59,740 nucleotides of DNA from CAZOOK01 sp964581385 (lineage in GTDB: Bacteria; Pseudomonadota; Gammaproteobacteria; Nevskiales; Nevskiaceae): NCBI GenBank assembly GCA_964581385.1, contig CAZOOK010000033.1, forward strand, positions 1 to 59,740, given 5' to 3'. Under the pieces are notes generated by a model. The model was given only the letters and a program-made list of their open reading frames with translations. It searched no databases and had not been told where the DNA came from. Within the stretch, counting starts at the first letter, position 1. Each line of letters opens with the position of its first letter. The position numbers and the translations under genes were made by a program. Positions 16,150 to 24,109 of the stretch are shown one piece after another.

Positions 16150-17160
16150 TTACTTAGCGTTCGCGAACGCAACCGTCGTATCGAGCATGCGGTTCGAGAA
16201 ACCCCATTCGTTGTCATACCAGGACGACACCTTCACCAGACGGCCGGAGACCTTGGTCAGCGTCGCGTCGAACGTGCTCGATGCCGGATCGTGGTTGAAG
16301 TCGCTGGAAACCAGCGGTCCATCGTTGTACTTGAGGATGCCTTTCAGCGGACCAGACTCGGCGGCGGCCTTCATGATCGCGTTGACTTCCTTGGCGTCGG
16401 TATCACGCGCGGCGATGAACGACAGATCGACGATCGATACATTAATCGTCGGCACGCGGATCGCGAAGCCGTCGAGCTTGCCGTTGAGTTCCGGCAGCAC
16501 CAGGCCGACCGCGGACGCGGCGCCGGTCTTGGTCGGGATCATGTTGTGCGGAGCGGAGCGGGCGCGACGCAAGTCCTCGTGGAACACGTCGGTCAGCACC
16601 TGATCGTTGGTATAGGCGTGGACCGTCGTCATCAAGCCGTTGACGAGGCCGATCTTGTCGTGCAGCGGCTTGACCAGCGGCGCGAGGCAGTTGGTCGTGC
16701 AGGAGGCGTTCGAGATGACCGTCATGCCCGCTTTCAGCGTGCCCTGGTTAACGCCATAGACGATCGTCGCATCGACATCGTTGCCGCCAGGCGCGGAGAT
16801 CACGACTTTCTTGGCGCCTCCCGCCAGATGCGCGCTCGCCTTGGCCTTGCTAGTGAAGAAACCAGTGCATTCAAGCACCACGTCCACACCGAGCTCGCCC
16901 CATGGGAGCTTGGCCGGATCGCGGTTGGCAAGCACCTTGATCTTGTCGCCATTGACGACGAGGTATTCGCCTTCGACCGCAACGGTGCCAGGGAACTTGC
17001 CGTGCGCCGTGTCGTAGCGCGTCAGATGCGCGTTGGTCTCGGCCGGGCCGAGGTCGTTGATCGCGACGATCTGGATATCCTTGCGACCGCTTTCATAAAG
17101 GGCGCGAAGAACGTTGCGGCCGATGCGGCCGTAGCCGTTGATGCCAACTTTGACTGCCAT
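16150..17160 (-). CDS. gap: Glyceraldehyde-3-phosphate dehydrogenase, type I
   Basis: NAD-type glycolytic dehydrogenase. The 336-residue protein starts MAVKVGINGYGRIGRNVLRA and has the active-site signature SNASCTTNCLA with catalytic Cys154, and the C-terminal SWYDNEWGFSNRM. GAGGA lies six bases before the ATG. All diagnostic residues appear intact. Confidence 0.97.
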   Translation of the reverse strand: MAVKVGINGYGRIGRNVLRALYESGRKDIQIVAINDLGPAETNAHLTRYDTAHGKFPGTVAVEGEYLVVNGDKIKVLANRDPAKLPWGELGVDVVLECTGFFTSKAKASAHLAGGAKKVVISAPGGNDVDATIVYGVNQGTLKAGMTVISNASCTTNCLAPLVKPLHDKIGLVNGLMTTVHAYTNDQVLTDVFHEDLRRARSAPHNMIPTKTGAASAVGLVLPELNGKLDGFAIRVPTINVSIVDLSFIAARDTDAKEVNAIMKAAAESGPLKGILKYNDGPLVSSDFNHDPASSTFDATLTKVSGRLVKVSSWYDNEWGFSNRMLDTTVAFANAK

Positions 17161-17445
17161 GATGATCCTCTGTCAGGGAATGCGCGCGGCTGTGCCGGCC
17201 GGGGACCGTATCTGCGAGGGAAGCGGGAAACGGCCGGACAATCCGCGAGAGGCTGCTATTTTAAAGCAATGATGAGGATCCAGCGCGGAATTCGAACCGG
17301 TCATCCAATATTTTGGCCACAGCGAGAGGCCCGTGCATGCAAGGTACGGGGAACGGAGTCCCAGCGGAACGTAAGACGAAGGGCCAGGGCGCGACCGCCC
17401 TGGCCACCGCTAGATAAGCTGCCAGTCCCCGACTGCTTCGCGAGG
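17161..17445. other. Intergenic region between the acylase gene and gap
   Basis: 285 bases without a supported gene. It contains a 10-base GC-rich inverted repeat (17382-17391 and 17396-17405, loop cgac) 40 bases past the acylase stop, which may end that transcript although no T-run follows. The part nearest gap presumably holds its promoter; I see no convincing -35/-10 pair. Confidence 0.5.
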
Positions 17446-20400
17446 TTAGTGAATCTCGATCACCTGCTGGTATGTCGGACGGTTCATCCACGGCATCTGC
17501 GGATCGGCGAGCAGGCCGAAGATCTGGTAATCGATCGCGTCGTAGTTTTCGACCGTCGCGTTGTTCTTTGCCGCCTCGTTCGGCAAAGCCCGTCCGTTCC
17601 ACATCTTGTAGGTGCCGATGCCGCCGAGATCGTTCAGGGCGGCATCGAGCGCCGTCAGCACCGCGCCGCGGCAATCGTCGTAACTACCGGTGCCCGCGCA
17701 GCGCAGTCCCCGGTAGTCGGTATGCCCCGGCACATTCAGCGCGGTTTGCAGCATCCGATCCATGACCTGATACCAGCCATATTCGTAGGCCGATCCTTGC
17801 TGGCGGGGCGCATCGTGACGGCACAGCAGAACGTTGCTGACACAACTGGTGAGACCCGGCGCATCGACCCCGGGATCGAGTGCCGCGAGCTGCGGTGTCA
17901 TCGTATCCATCAGGTGCAGATACCAGGCGTCCATGAGCACCACCTGCGGACGGTAGTCGTATTGCCCGTCGCCGTCACGATCGCGCCGCCATGCACCCAG
18001 ACCCGGCTTGCCGTTGATCCACGACAGGGAGCCGTCGTCCAGCCACTGCTGCATGAGCGTGACGACCTGCTGCTGATCGGCGGTCAGCGTGCCCTGATTC
18101 ATGATCTGCAACAGCAACGGCAGCAGTTCCTGACCGCGCAGGTCGGTAAATGCGGAATCCGCCATGATTTCCACGACGTTGGCGAAATCGAATTTGTTCC
18201 CGGTCGCCAGGAAGGCATCGAAACGAGGACGTTCGATATCGACGCGATGAACCGGTCCCCAGTTGGGACGGCTGTCCGCGGCCCACCAGCCCTTCGCCGG
18301 CGAGTTATTCCAGCTCAGTATGTAACCCTTGGGTGGATTCAGATCCTGTGGATGCGAAGCCAGCGGCAGATAGTTCTGCCATTCGTAATAGCCACCACTG
18401 AGCGGTCCGCCGTTGACTGCCACCGGGGTGGCGCGACCGGGGTAAGGCACACTGCCGCCGTGCGCACTGAAGAAATTCGCGGGCAATGTCTTATCGGCAG
18501 CCCACTCAAATCGTCCATCACCCCATACCGGCAGATCGGGCGACTGTCCGGCATTACGCACCGGAAGCAGACCGCTTTGCAGATAGGCGACGTCCTGCTT
18601 GTCCAGATACAACCAGTTGAACGTGCCGGTGACGCCGTTGAATAGTTGCTGGAACTTTTTCGCGTTGCTCACCGCCGGCGTCGCGGTAATCGCGAACGGA
18701 GCAGCGGTCAGCAGCTCGTTGTAGAACGTGGTCCGCTGGGTCGAGATCGCGACCGGCCAGCCGTTGACCATCGCTGTTGCGAACACCGGCCCATAGTGCG
18801 TGCGCAGAATGTGGCGCGTAATCTGCTTCTTGCCGGTTCCGCTGGAACCTGCCGATGCTACGGTCGGCGTCGCGAGCCAGCTGTCGGTGCGCTTGTAGAA
18901 CGCACGGCATTGTGGTCCTTTGCCATCGCCCACGTCATAGAGATAACCATCGGCATCCGGAAAACCTTCCTGGTTCGCATCATTCAGCGAGGGCATTGAG
19001 CCATCGATGTTGCAGAGTTTCGACACGCGCGTATCGACCAGATCGCTGTCGCCAGATGTCGCGCTCCACGCGTAGTCCGGGCCGCGGCCGATCAGCAGAT
19101 ACGGCAGGTTGCCGAATACCATGCCGCGGCCGTCGAATTCATAGGCGGTCTTGCCGGTGGAATGGATCGACACTTCCCACAGCAGCTCCGGGTCGTAGTA
19201 CGACGATTGCGGCCCCATGATGCCGATCGGATGTCCGCTCTTCGATTGCGCCGCAGTCACTGCCATCCAGTTCGACATGCTGCTCGGCAACCCGAATCCC
19301 GCCGCGCGCAAAGCGTGGCGCAGCTGTTCATAGGGACTCAGGGCAACGATGGGTTTGCGCGCGGCCTTCGCGGATGGCGCGTATTTCACCGCCGTCGCAT
19401 GCGCGGCCGGCGCATCGTTCACGCTGATGTGTCCGTGCAATGTGCGGCGCGCAGTGCCGCTGACCGGGTCGCTGACTACATAGCCCGAGTACGGCTGATA
19501 GCTGCCGTAATCCCAGATGGCCGCGCCCGCGGGCAGAGTTTGCGGACAGGATTCGTCGAGGTGGCTGGGCGATTCCGTAGCGATATTGTCGGTGGTGCGA
19601 GTGGCACCCGGATCATCGGCATGGCGGATGTCACGCCAGATCCTGCACGCGCTGGTCGGAATCGCGGCGAGGCCGGCGCTGATGGTCGGGTCCATCTGTT
19701 GCAGCATTAATTCGTTGGTGGCTTCACTGCCGCCACCGACCGCGAACAGCGACTGAATGAAGATCGCTGAAGCCACGATGTCGTTACGCGTGAACGCCGG
19801 CGGCGGAAAGCCGCCCTGCTTCAGCAGCGCGTATTCGGGCGGTTTGTCGCCGCTGTTGGCTCCGCTCAGCGTCGCGACGTACGCGTTGATGCCGGCAACA
19901 TCGGCGTCGATATCCTGCAGAACCATCGTACCGAGCGATCCCAGTTTCGCAGCAGTGTCGTCGACCATCTGCGTCAGCTCGTCTTCGCTGTATCCGGCCG
20001 TCAACGCAAAGCCCGCGTCCAGCTGCTCGAACTCGGGCGCGGGGCCGAGAAACTTGGTCGTCTGGCCGCGACCGACATTGCGCAGCACATCGAGCAGCCA
20101 TAGCCGATCCTCCGCCTGCGCATAGCCGAAGCCGTACATGGCGTCGGTGCGGCTCGATGCGGTGATGAACGGCACACCCCAGCCATCACGCTTGATCGTC
20201 ACCGTTTTTCCGGAAGGCGCCTTCAGTCTCTCCGAGGACACGACCTTGTCCGGCGTCAAGCCATCGTGCTTGAAGTAATTGCAAACCTGGTTCGATGCAG
20301 CGACATGTTTGTCGAGCGTGACCGGCGGCCTGCATGGCGTGGTCCGCAGTCCAGGCTGTGCGTAGCTGAGGTCCCCGTACAACGCCGCCTGATCGACGAA

Positions 20401-20637
20401 GTTCGGTGGATATTGGGCGGGAATACCTTGTATCGGCAGGCCGATGCCGCCAGCGGCATTGCCGTTGCTGCCGGGCGGCAATACGTTCAGATAAATGCTG
20501 CTGCCGTCACCGGCCTGCGCCGCATCTGCGCACAGACCGATCGCTGCCACCAGCAATAACGCCGGTACGGCGCGGAGCGGGGGCCTGAAGCACGGCCCTG
20601 TTGGTTTGACCTCAGGATGGGTAGCTGTTGTCGCCAT
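17446..20637 (-). CDS. Large secreted penicillin-acylase-family Ntn hydrolase
   Basis: Amidase of the penicillin G / acyl-homoserine-lactone acylase superfamily, made as a precursor that self-cleaves before a serine. From the ATG at 20637 (AGGAG seven bases upstream) it has 1063 residues: signal peptide (about 20-43, ending ADAAQAG), alpha-chain region with VTIKRDGWGVPFITASSRTDAMYGFGYAQAEDRLW, and the cleavage site in SSMSNWMAV with predicted N-terminal nucleophile Ser455. The beta chain has YEFDGRGM, HYGPV and the YLSGL-like regions. Most family members have 700-850 residues; this one carries insertions, including an Ala/Lys-rich stretch before the cleavage site. Substrate is unknown; quorum-signal or antibiotic amide hydrolysis are possibilities only. 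Confidence 0.85.
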   Translation of the reverse strand: MATTATHPEVKPTGPCFRPPLRAVPALLLVAAIGLCADAAQAGDGSSIYLNVLPPGSNGNAAGGIGLPIQGIPAQYPPNFVDQAALYGDLSYAQPGLRTTPCRPPVTLDKHVAASNQVCNYFKHDGLTPDKVVSSERLKAPSGKTVTIKRDGWGVPFITASSRTDAMYGFGYAQAEDRLWLLDVLRNVGRGQTTKFLGPAPEFEQLDAGFALTAGYSEDELTQMVDDTAAKLGSLGTMVLQDIDADVAGINAYVATLSGANSGDKPPEYALLKQGGFPPPAFTRNDIVASAIFIQSLFAVGGGSEATNELMLQQMDPTISAGLAAIPTSACRIWRDIRHADDPGATRTTDNIATESPSHLDESCPQTLPAGAAIWDYGSYQPYSGYVVSDPVSGTARRTLHGHISVNDAPAAHATAVKYAPSAKAARKPIVALSPYEQLRHALRAAGFGLPSSMSNWMAVTAAQSKSGHPIGIMGPQSSYYDPELLWEVSIHSTGKTAYEFDGRGMVFGNLPYLLIGRGPDYAWSATSGDSDLVDTRVSKLCNIDGSMPSLNDANQEGFPDADGYLYDVGDGKGPQCRAFYKRTDSWLATPTVASAGSSGTGKKQITRHILRTHYGPVFATAMVNGWPVAISTQRTTFYNELLTAAPFAITATPAVSNAKKFQQLFNGVTGTFNWLYLDKQDVAYLQSGLLPVRNAGQSPDLPVWGDGRFEWAADKTLPANFFSAHGGSVPYPGRATPVAVNGGPLSGGYYEWQNYLPLASHPQDLNPPKGYILSWNNSPAKGWWAADSRPNWGPVHRVDIERPRFDAFLATGNKFDFANVVEIMADSAFTDLRGQELLPLLLQIMNQGTLTADQQQVVTLMQQWLDDGSLSWINGKPGLGAWRRDRDGDGQYDYRPQVVLMDAWYLHLMDTMTPQLAALDPGVDAPGLTSCVSNVLLCRHDAPRQQGSAYEYGWYQVMDRMLQTALNVPGHTDYRGLRCAGTGSYDDCRGAVLTALDAALNDLGGIGTYKMWNGRALPNEAAKNNATVENYDAIDYQIFGLLADPQMPWMNRPTYQQVIEIH

Positions 20638-20752
20638 GTTGATTCTCCTCACTTCGCCGAGTGCCCCGCCCGTCGCATTTACCTGCGTACGAGTGGGTTC
20701 TCCGTCTTTTTAAATTGCGCCTTTTAAACACCGTCGTCACGTATTTACTATG

Positions 20753-20764
20753 CCGACTGGTCGG
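20753..20764. promoter_or_regulatory. Operator-like palindrome between the acylase and MFS genes
   Basis: CCGAC-tg-GTCGG, a 12-bp inverted repeat in an AT-rich stretch of the 251-bp divergent region (20638-20888). The form resembles operators of TetR-family repressors. It lies about 116 bases from the acylase start and 125 from the MFS start, so it could serve either. No regulator gene is adjacent. Confidence 0.4.
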
Positions 20765-20888
20765 TACATTAATATAAGCTGTCCGGCGATGCCAGCCATG
20801 ACCGGAAACATGCGTGGCGAGCAGGAGCGCGGCGGACAAAGGCACAATGACGAGGAGACGCGATGCGTGGCGCGCCGGGGAAACAAAG

Positions 20889-22142
20889 ATGCCAAAAGCA
20901 GATATAGAAAAATCAACGCAAGGGGCGTTCGCGCTGGAGGCCGGGCCGCCTGCTGCGCGCTGGCGCGTGTTGGTGCTTTACGCAGCGTCGAACGCGCTGA
21001 TGCAATTCGAATGGCTGCGCTTCGCACCGATCACCGACGTGGCTGCCGCACACTACGGCGTCGGCGTCGGCGATATCGGAGCGCTCTCGTTGTTATTTCC
21101 GCTGCTGTTCGTGGCACTCGCATTACCGACCGGTCGTTTGATCGATCGGTTCAGCGTACGCGCCCTGTTGAGATTCACGGTGTTGGCCATGGCGGCCGGG
21201 GCGGCTTTGAGGATCGCGACCTCGTTTCGTGCCGTGATGGCGGGCCAGTTCGTACTGGCGGCGGTGCAGCCATTGGTCGTCAGCTTGATTTCAAAGCTCA
21301 TTGCCGTTTGGTTCCCGGAACCTGAGCGCCTGCGCGCGACCAGCATCGGCACGATATCGCTGCTGGTCGGCCCGCTGCTGGCATTTGTAGTGACGCCGCG
21401 AATTGCTACGGTGCCGATGCAAACCGCCCTGGCAGGCGACGCAGCGGTGTTGAGCATTCTCCTGATTGCGACTTTTTTGCTGGTCCCGGCCGATCCTTCG
21501 GACTTGGCAATTGGGAAAAGCGAGCGCTGGCTGGCAGAAATTCGCGGTTTGCTGAAACGCCGCGGCTATGTCGCACTGCTGGGATTGATCTTCATCGGCA
21601 ACGGTTACGTCAGTGCCCTATTCACTTGGCTCGAACCGCTTTTGAAAGCACAGGATTTTTCGGCCGAAACCGCTGGAATCATTGGGCTGCTCATTCTCGG
21701 CGGCGGTCTCATCGGCATGGCGCTTACTCCGAGAATTCCCGATTTGCCGCGACACCTGCCTCGGCTTTTACCCACGGCGCTGGGGTGCGCGGCGCTGCTG
21801 ACGCTTGCGTTTGCGGCGCGGCTGCCCGTCGGACTTCTCGGCGGCGCCGCACTGATGCTCGGCGCGCTGGTACAGGGGCCACTGCCGATTATCGTCGAGC
21901 GGGTAACCGAACTTGCCGGCCCCGCGCGGGTGGGCGTCGCAGCGAGCACGTTCTGGCTCGCCGCCAATGCCGGTGCGGCGTTCGCGATCTGGATGTTGTC
22001 CGTCTTCAGCGAGGCAGCGGCGTGGTTTTCCGGCGTCCTGGCAATGGCCGCGCTGTTGTTGATCGAAGCCTTGATCGCCAGCCGCTGGATTACGGAATCG
22101 ATTGTCAGCCGGACAGCGAAAACGCAATCGGCAGTTCGATGA
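20889..22142 (+). CDS. Major facilitator superfamily transporter
   Basis: 417-residue inner-membrane transporter with about twelve hydrophobic segments and an MFS signature between helices 2 and 3 (ALPTGRLIDRFSVR). The segment WLRFAPITDVAAAHYGVGVGDIGALSLLFPL resembles the N-terminal half of MFS carriers that act on small metabolites. The start is taken as ATG 20889 (GGGGA eight bases upstream); ATG 20847 is an alternative. Substrate unknown. Its last 38 bases overlap the convergent tonB-like gene. Confidence 0.8.
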   Translation: MPKADIEKSTQGAFALEAGPPAARWRVLVLYAASNALMQFEWLRFAPITDVAAAHYGVGVGDIGALSLLFPLLFVALALPTGRLIDRFSVRALLRFTVLAMAAGAALRIATSFRAVMAGQFVLAAVQPLVVSLISKLIAVWFPEPERLRATSIGTISLLVGPLLAFVVTPRIATVPMQTALAGDAAVLSILLIATFLLVPADPSDLAIGKSERWLAEIRGLLKRRGYVALLGLIFIGNGYVSALFTWLEPLLKAQDFSAETAGIIGLLILGGGLIGMALTPRIPDLPRHLPRLLPTALGCAALLTLAFAARLPVGLLGGAALMLGALVQGPLPIIVERVTELAGPARVGVAASTFWLAANAGAAFAIWMLSVFSEAAAWFSGVLAMAALLLIEALIASRWITESIVSRTAKTQSAVR

Positions 22143-22788
22143 TGAACTCGGCGTCCTCCGGATTGGCACCCTCCGGAATCGGTGGAAAGCTGCCGATGCG
22201 CGAGAACACATCCTTGCATTCTCTATCGAGCAGGGTAAATCCGGATTTATCGACCAGCTCCATGCCCATGATCTTGCCGTCTCGTGCGAAATGCACGCGA
22301 ACTTTGCAGGTGCCCTCTTCACCGTTGATTTGTGACTTCGGCGGGTACTGGACCGCTCTCTGAATCACGCTTTGCAGTGTGTTGTAGTACGTCGTCGGCA
22401 CGCTGTGACCCACTTGCGTCGGCGCAGGTGGCAGCGGTGCGGGCGGTTCCGGCGGTGGTGGCGGCGGAATCGGCGGCGCCGCCACCGGCGCTGGCGCCTG
22501 CGTCATGATCGGCGCCGCCACCGGCCTCGGGGGCACTGGTTTCGGCGGTTGCGGCTTGGGAGGCGGCGGCTTCGGTGGTTCCGGCGGCTTCGGCGGTGGG
22601 GGCGGCGGTGCCAATTCAATGATCGCGATGATCTTTTTCGGGATCACCAGCGACCGCAGCTTTGGATGAAACATGAACAACAGCGCTACGATCAACACGG
22701 TATGAAAAATCACCGAAACGACGACACCCGCGCTGAAGACCCGTTTGTCCTTTGATTTGCTCACGCGTCTCGCTCCCACCCCACTCAC
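22105..22788 (-). CDS. tonB: TonB-family energy transducer
   Basis: Couples the proton motive force, through ExbB/ExbD, to TonB-dependent outer-membrane receptors. The 227-residue protein has one N-terminal membrane helix (about 19-40), a long Pro-rich spacer (about 60-125, many PP, PPKP and PPEP units) and a C-terminal TonB domain (YPPKSQINGEEGTCKVRVHFARDGKI). The first start, GTG 22788, overlaps the exbD stop as GTGA; a second GTG at 22764 has GGGAG eight bases upstream and is also plausible. It ends by overlapping the convergent MFS gene by 38 bases. Confidence 0.9.
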   Translation of the reverse strand: MSGVGARRVSKSKDKRVFSAGVVVSVIFHTVLIVALLFMFHPKLRSLVIPKKIIAIIELAPPPPPPKPPEPPKPPPPKPQPPKPVPPRPVAAPIMTQAPAPVAAPPIPPPPPPEPPAPLPPAPTQVGHSVPTTYYNTLQSVIQRAVQYPPKSQINGEEGTCKVRVHFARDGKIMGMELVDKSGFTLLDRECKDVFSRIGSFPPIPEGANPEDAEFIIELPIAFSLSG

Positions 22789-23228
22789 TGAGGGGCTTCG
22801 GACATCAGCGAGACCTTGTAGAACCCGGCGCCGCCAACCATCGCCAGCAGATCGACGACCTTGCCGTAGAGAATGCCCTTGTCGGCGCGCACGTAGACGA
22901 GATTGTCCGGCATGGTCTGCGCAATAGTGTGCAAGCGCGCTGGCAACTGATCGAAGGGGATTTCCTCGTTGTGCGAGCCGGTTTCGATGAAATAGCGGTC
23001 ATCGGTGGTGATCGAAACGATCAGCGGATCACGCGGCTTGCCCATCTCTTCAAGGCTGGCCTTGGGCAGTGTAATCGGCAGCTGCGACATCATCAGCGGC
23101 GCCGTGATCATGAAGATGATCAGCAGCACCAGCATCACATCGACCAGCGGCGTGACGTTGATTTCGGCGACTGGGCTGAGTTCGCCTTCGTCGTCTCCGC
23201 TCGACGAGGGCTGGACGTTCATTCCCAC
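22785..23228 (-). CDS. exbD: ExbD/TolR-family biopolymer transport protein
   Basis: 147-residue inner-membrane protein of the TonB energy complex. After a short acidic cytoplasmic N-terminus comes the conserved EINVTPLVDVMLVLLIIFMITAP helix, whose Asp (about residue 30) is the proton-carrying residue of the family. The rest is periplasmic. GGGAAG lies six bases before the GTG start; an ATG two codons later is an alternative. It is separated from exbB by two bases and overlaps tonB. Confidence 0.93.
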   Translation of the reverse strand: MGMNVQPSSSGDDEGELSPVAEINVTPLVDVMLVLLIIFMITAPLMMSQLPITLPKASLEEMGKPRDPLIVSITTDDRYFIETGSHNEEIPFDQLPARLHTIAQTMPDNLVYVRADKGILYGKVVDLLAMVGGAGFYKVSLMSEAPQ

Positions 23229-23230
23229 GT

Positions 23231-23977
23231 TCAGCTTCCCGCTTTTGGCGGCATGCGCTTGGACAATCGGCCAGCATATTTGCCGATAGCGGTGCCGAGA
23301 CGGCCGGTGTAACGACTCAAGCTGGTCGCGAAGTAGTTATAGAACATGATCGACGGAATTGCCGCGAACAGACCGATTGCGGTGGCGATGAGCGCCTCGG
23401 CGATGCCCGGCGCCACGGTGGCGAGACTGGTGTCATGTGAAGCACCGATGCCGGTGAAGGTCTGCATGATGCCCCACACGGTGCCGAACAGGCCGATGAA
23501 AGGCGCCGACGAACCCACTGTGGCGAGAAACGGCAGCCGCGTGTTGATGCGCCGCGTTTCGTTCGACAGCGCCAGGCGCATCGCTTTCTCGATGCGATCG
23601 CGCACTTCGTGCAATGCTTCATGCGCGTGTTCGCCGGAGCCTTCGCGCCACTCGGCATTGCCGGCGGCAATGATATCCGTCACCGGATGCTGATCAGTAA
23701 ACCTCAGCATGTCGTCGACCGAGCCGGTTTCAAGCGCGCGCTCGAGACGTCCGACGGCACTGGCGGCGCCGGCGAAGGTAAACAGTTTTTCGACGATGAC
23801 AGACCAGCAGATCACCGAGAAGAACACCAGGAGCGCCATCACGACCTTGACTACGATGTCCGCCTGGGACACGAGGTGCAGGATGGAAAGATCGACCGGA
23901 CTGACTGCCGAAGCTGGATCCACTGGCAACGCTCCATGAACGATGTGATGAATGGAGTCGCCGCAAAAGCGAGCCAT
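23231..23977 (-). CDS. exbB: ExbB/TolQ-family proton channel protein
   Basis: Inner-membrane proton-channel component of the TonB system. It has the N-terminal helix (VKVVMALLVFFSVICWSVIVEKL), a cytoplasmic loop, and the paired C-terminal helices LPFLATVGSSAPFIGLFGTVWGIMQTF and GIAEALIATAIGLFAAIPSIMFYNYF that define the family. From the ATG at 23977 it has 248 residues, but AAGG touches that ATG. A GTG at 23923 has GGAG eight bases upstream and would begin close to where TolQ/ExbB proteins usually begin (VDPASAVSPVDLSIL). First gene of exbB-exbD-tonB. Confidence 0.92.
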   Translation of the reverse strand: MARFCGDSIHHIVHGALPVDPASAVSPVDLSILHLVSQADIVVKVVMALLVFFSVICWSVIVEKLFTFAGAASAVGRLERALETGSVDDMLRFTDQHPVTDIIAAGNAEWREGSGEHAHEALHEVRDRIEKAMRLALSNETRRINTRLPFLATVGSSAPFIGLFGTVWGIMQTFTGIGASHDTSLATVAPGIAEALIATAIGLFAAIPSIMFYNYFATSLSRYTGRLGTAIGKYAGRLSKRMPPKAGS

Positions 23978-24109
23978 CCTTAGATCTATAGTTTCTCGCT
24001 CACACGCACCGACACCGCGCGTGCAAGCAATCGATGCTATCGACCCCACTTGGCCGAGGCAAGCGACCCGCCGCACCGGATGCGCGACGGGCCGATTATC
24101 ATTTGTCCG

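Noticed and set aside
16111..18645. Plus-strand open frame of 844 codons opposite gap and the acylase gene
   Set aside because: It is antisense to two clear genes (GAPDH and the penicillin-acylase protein), is Arg/His-rich with no recognisable domain, and results from GC-biased codons on the other strand.
20814..20888. Longer N-terminus for the MFS transporter
   Set aside because: The added residues are Arg-rich and unlike a transporter start; the ATG at 20889 has its own upstream GGGGA.
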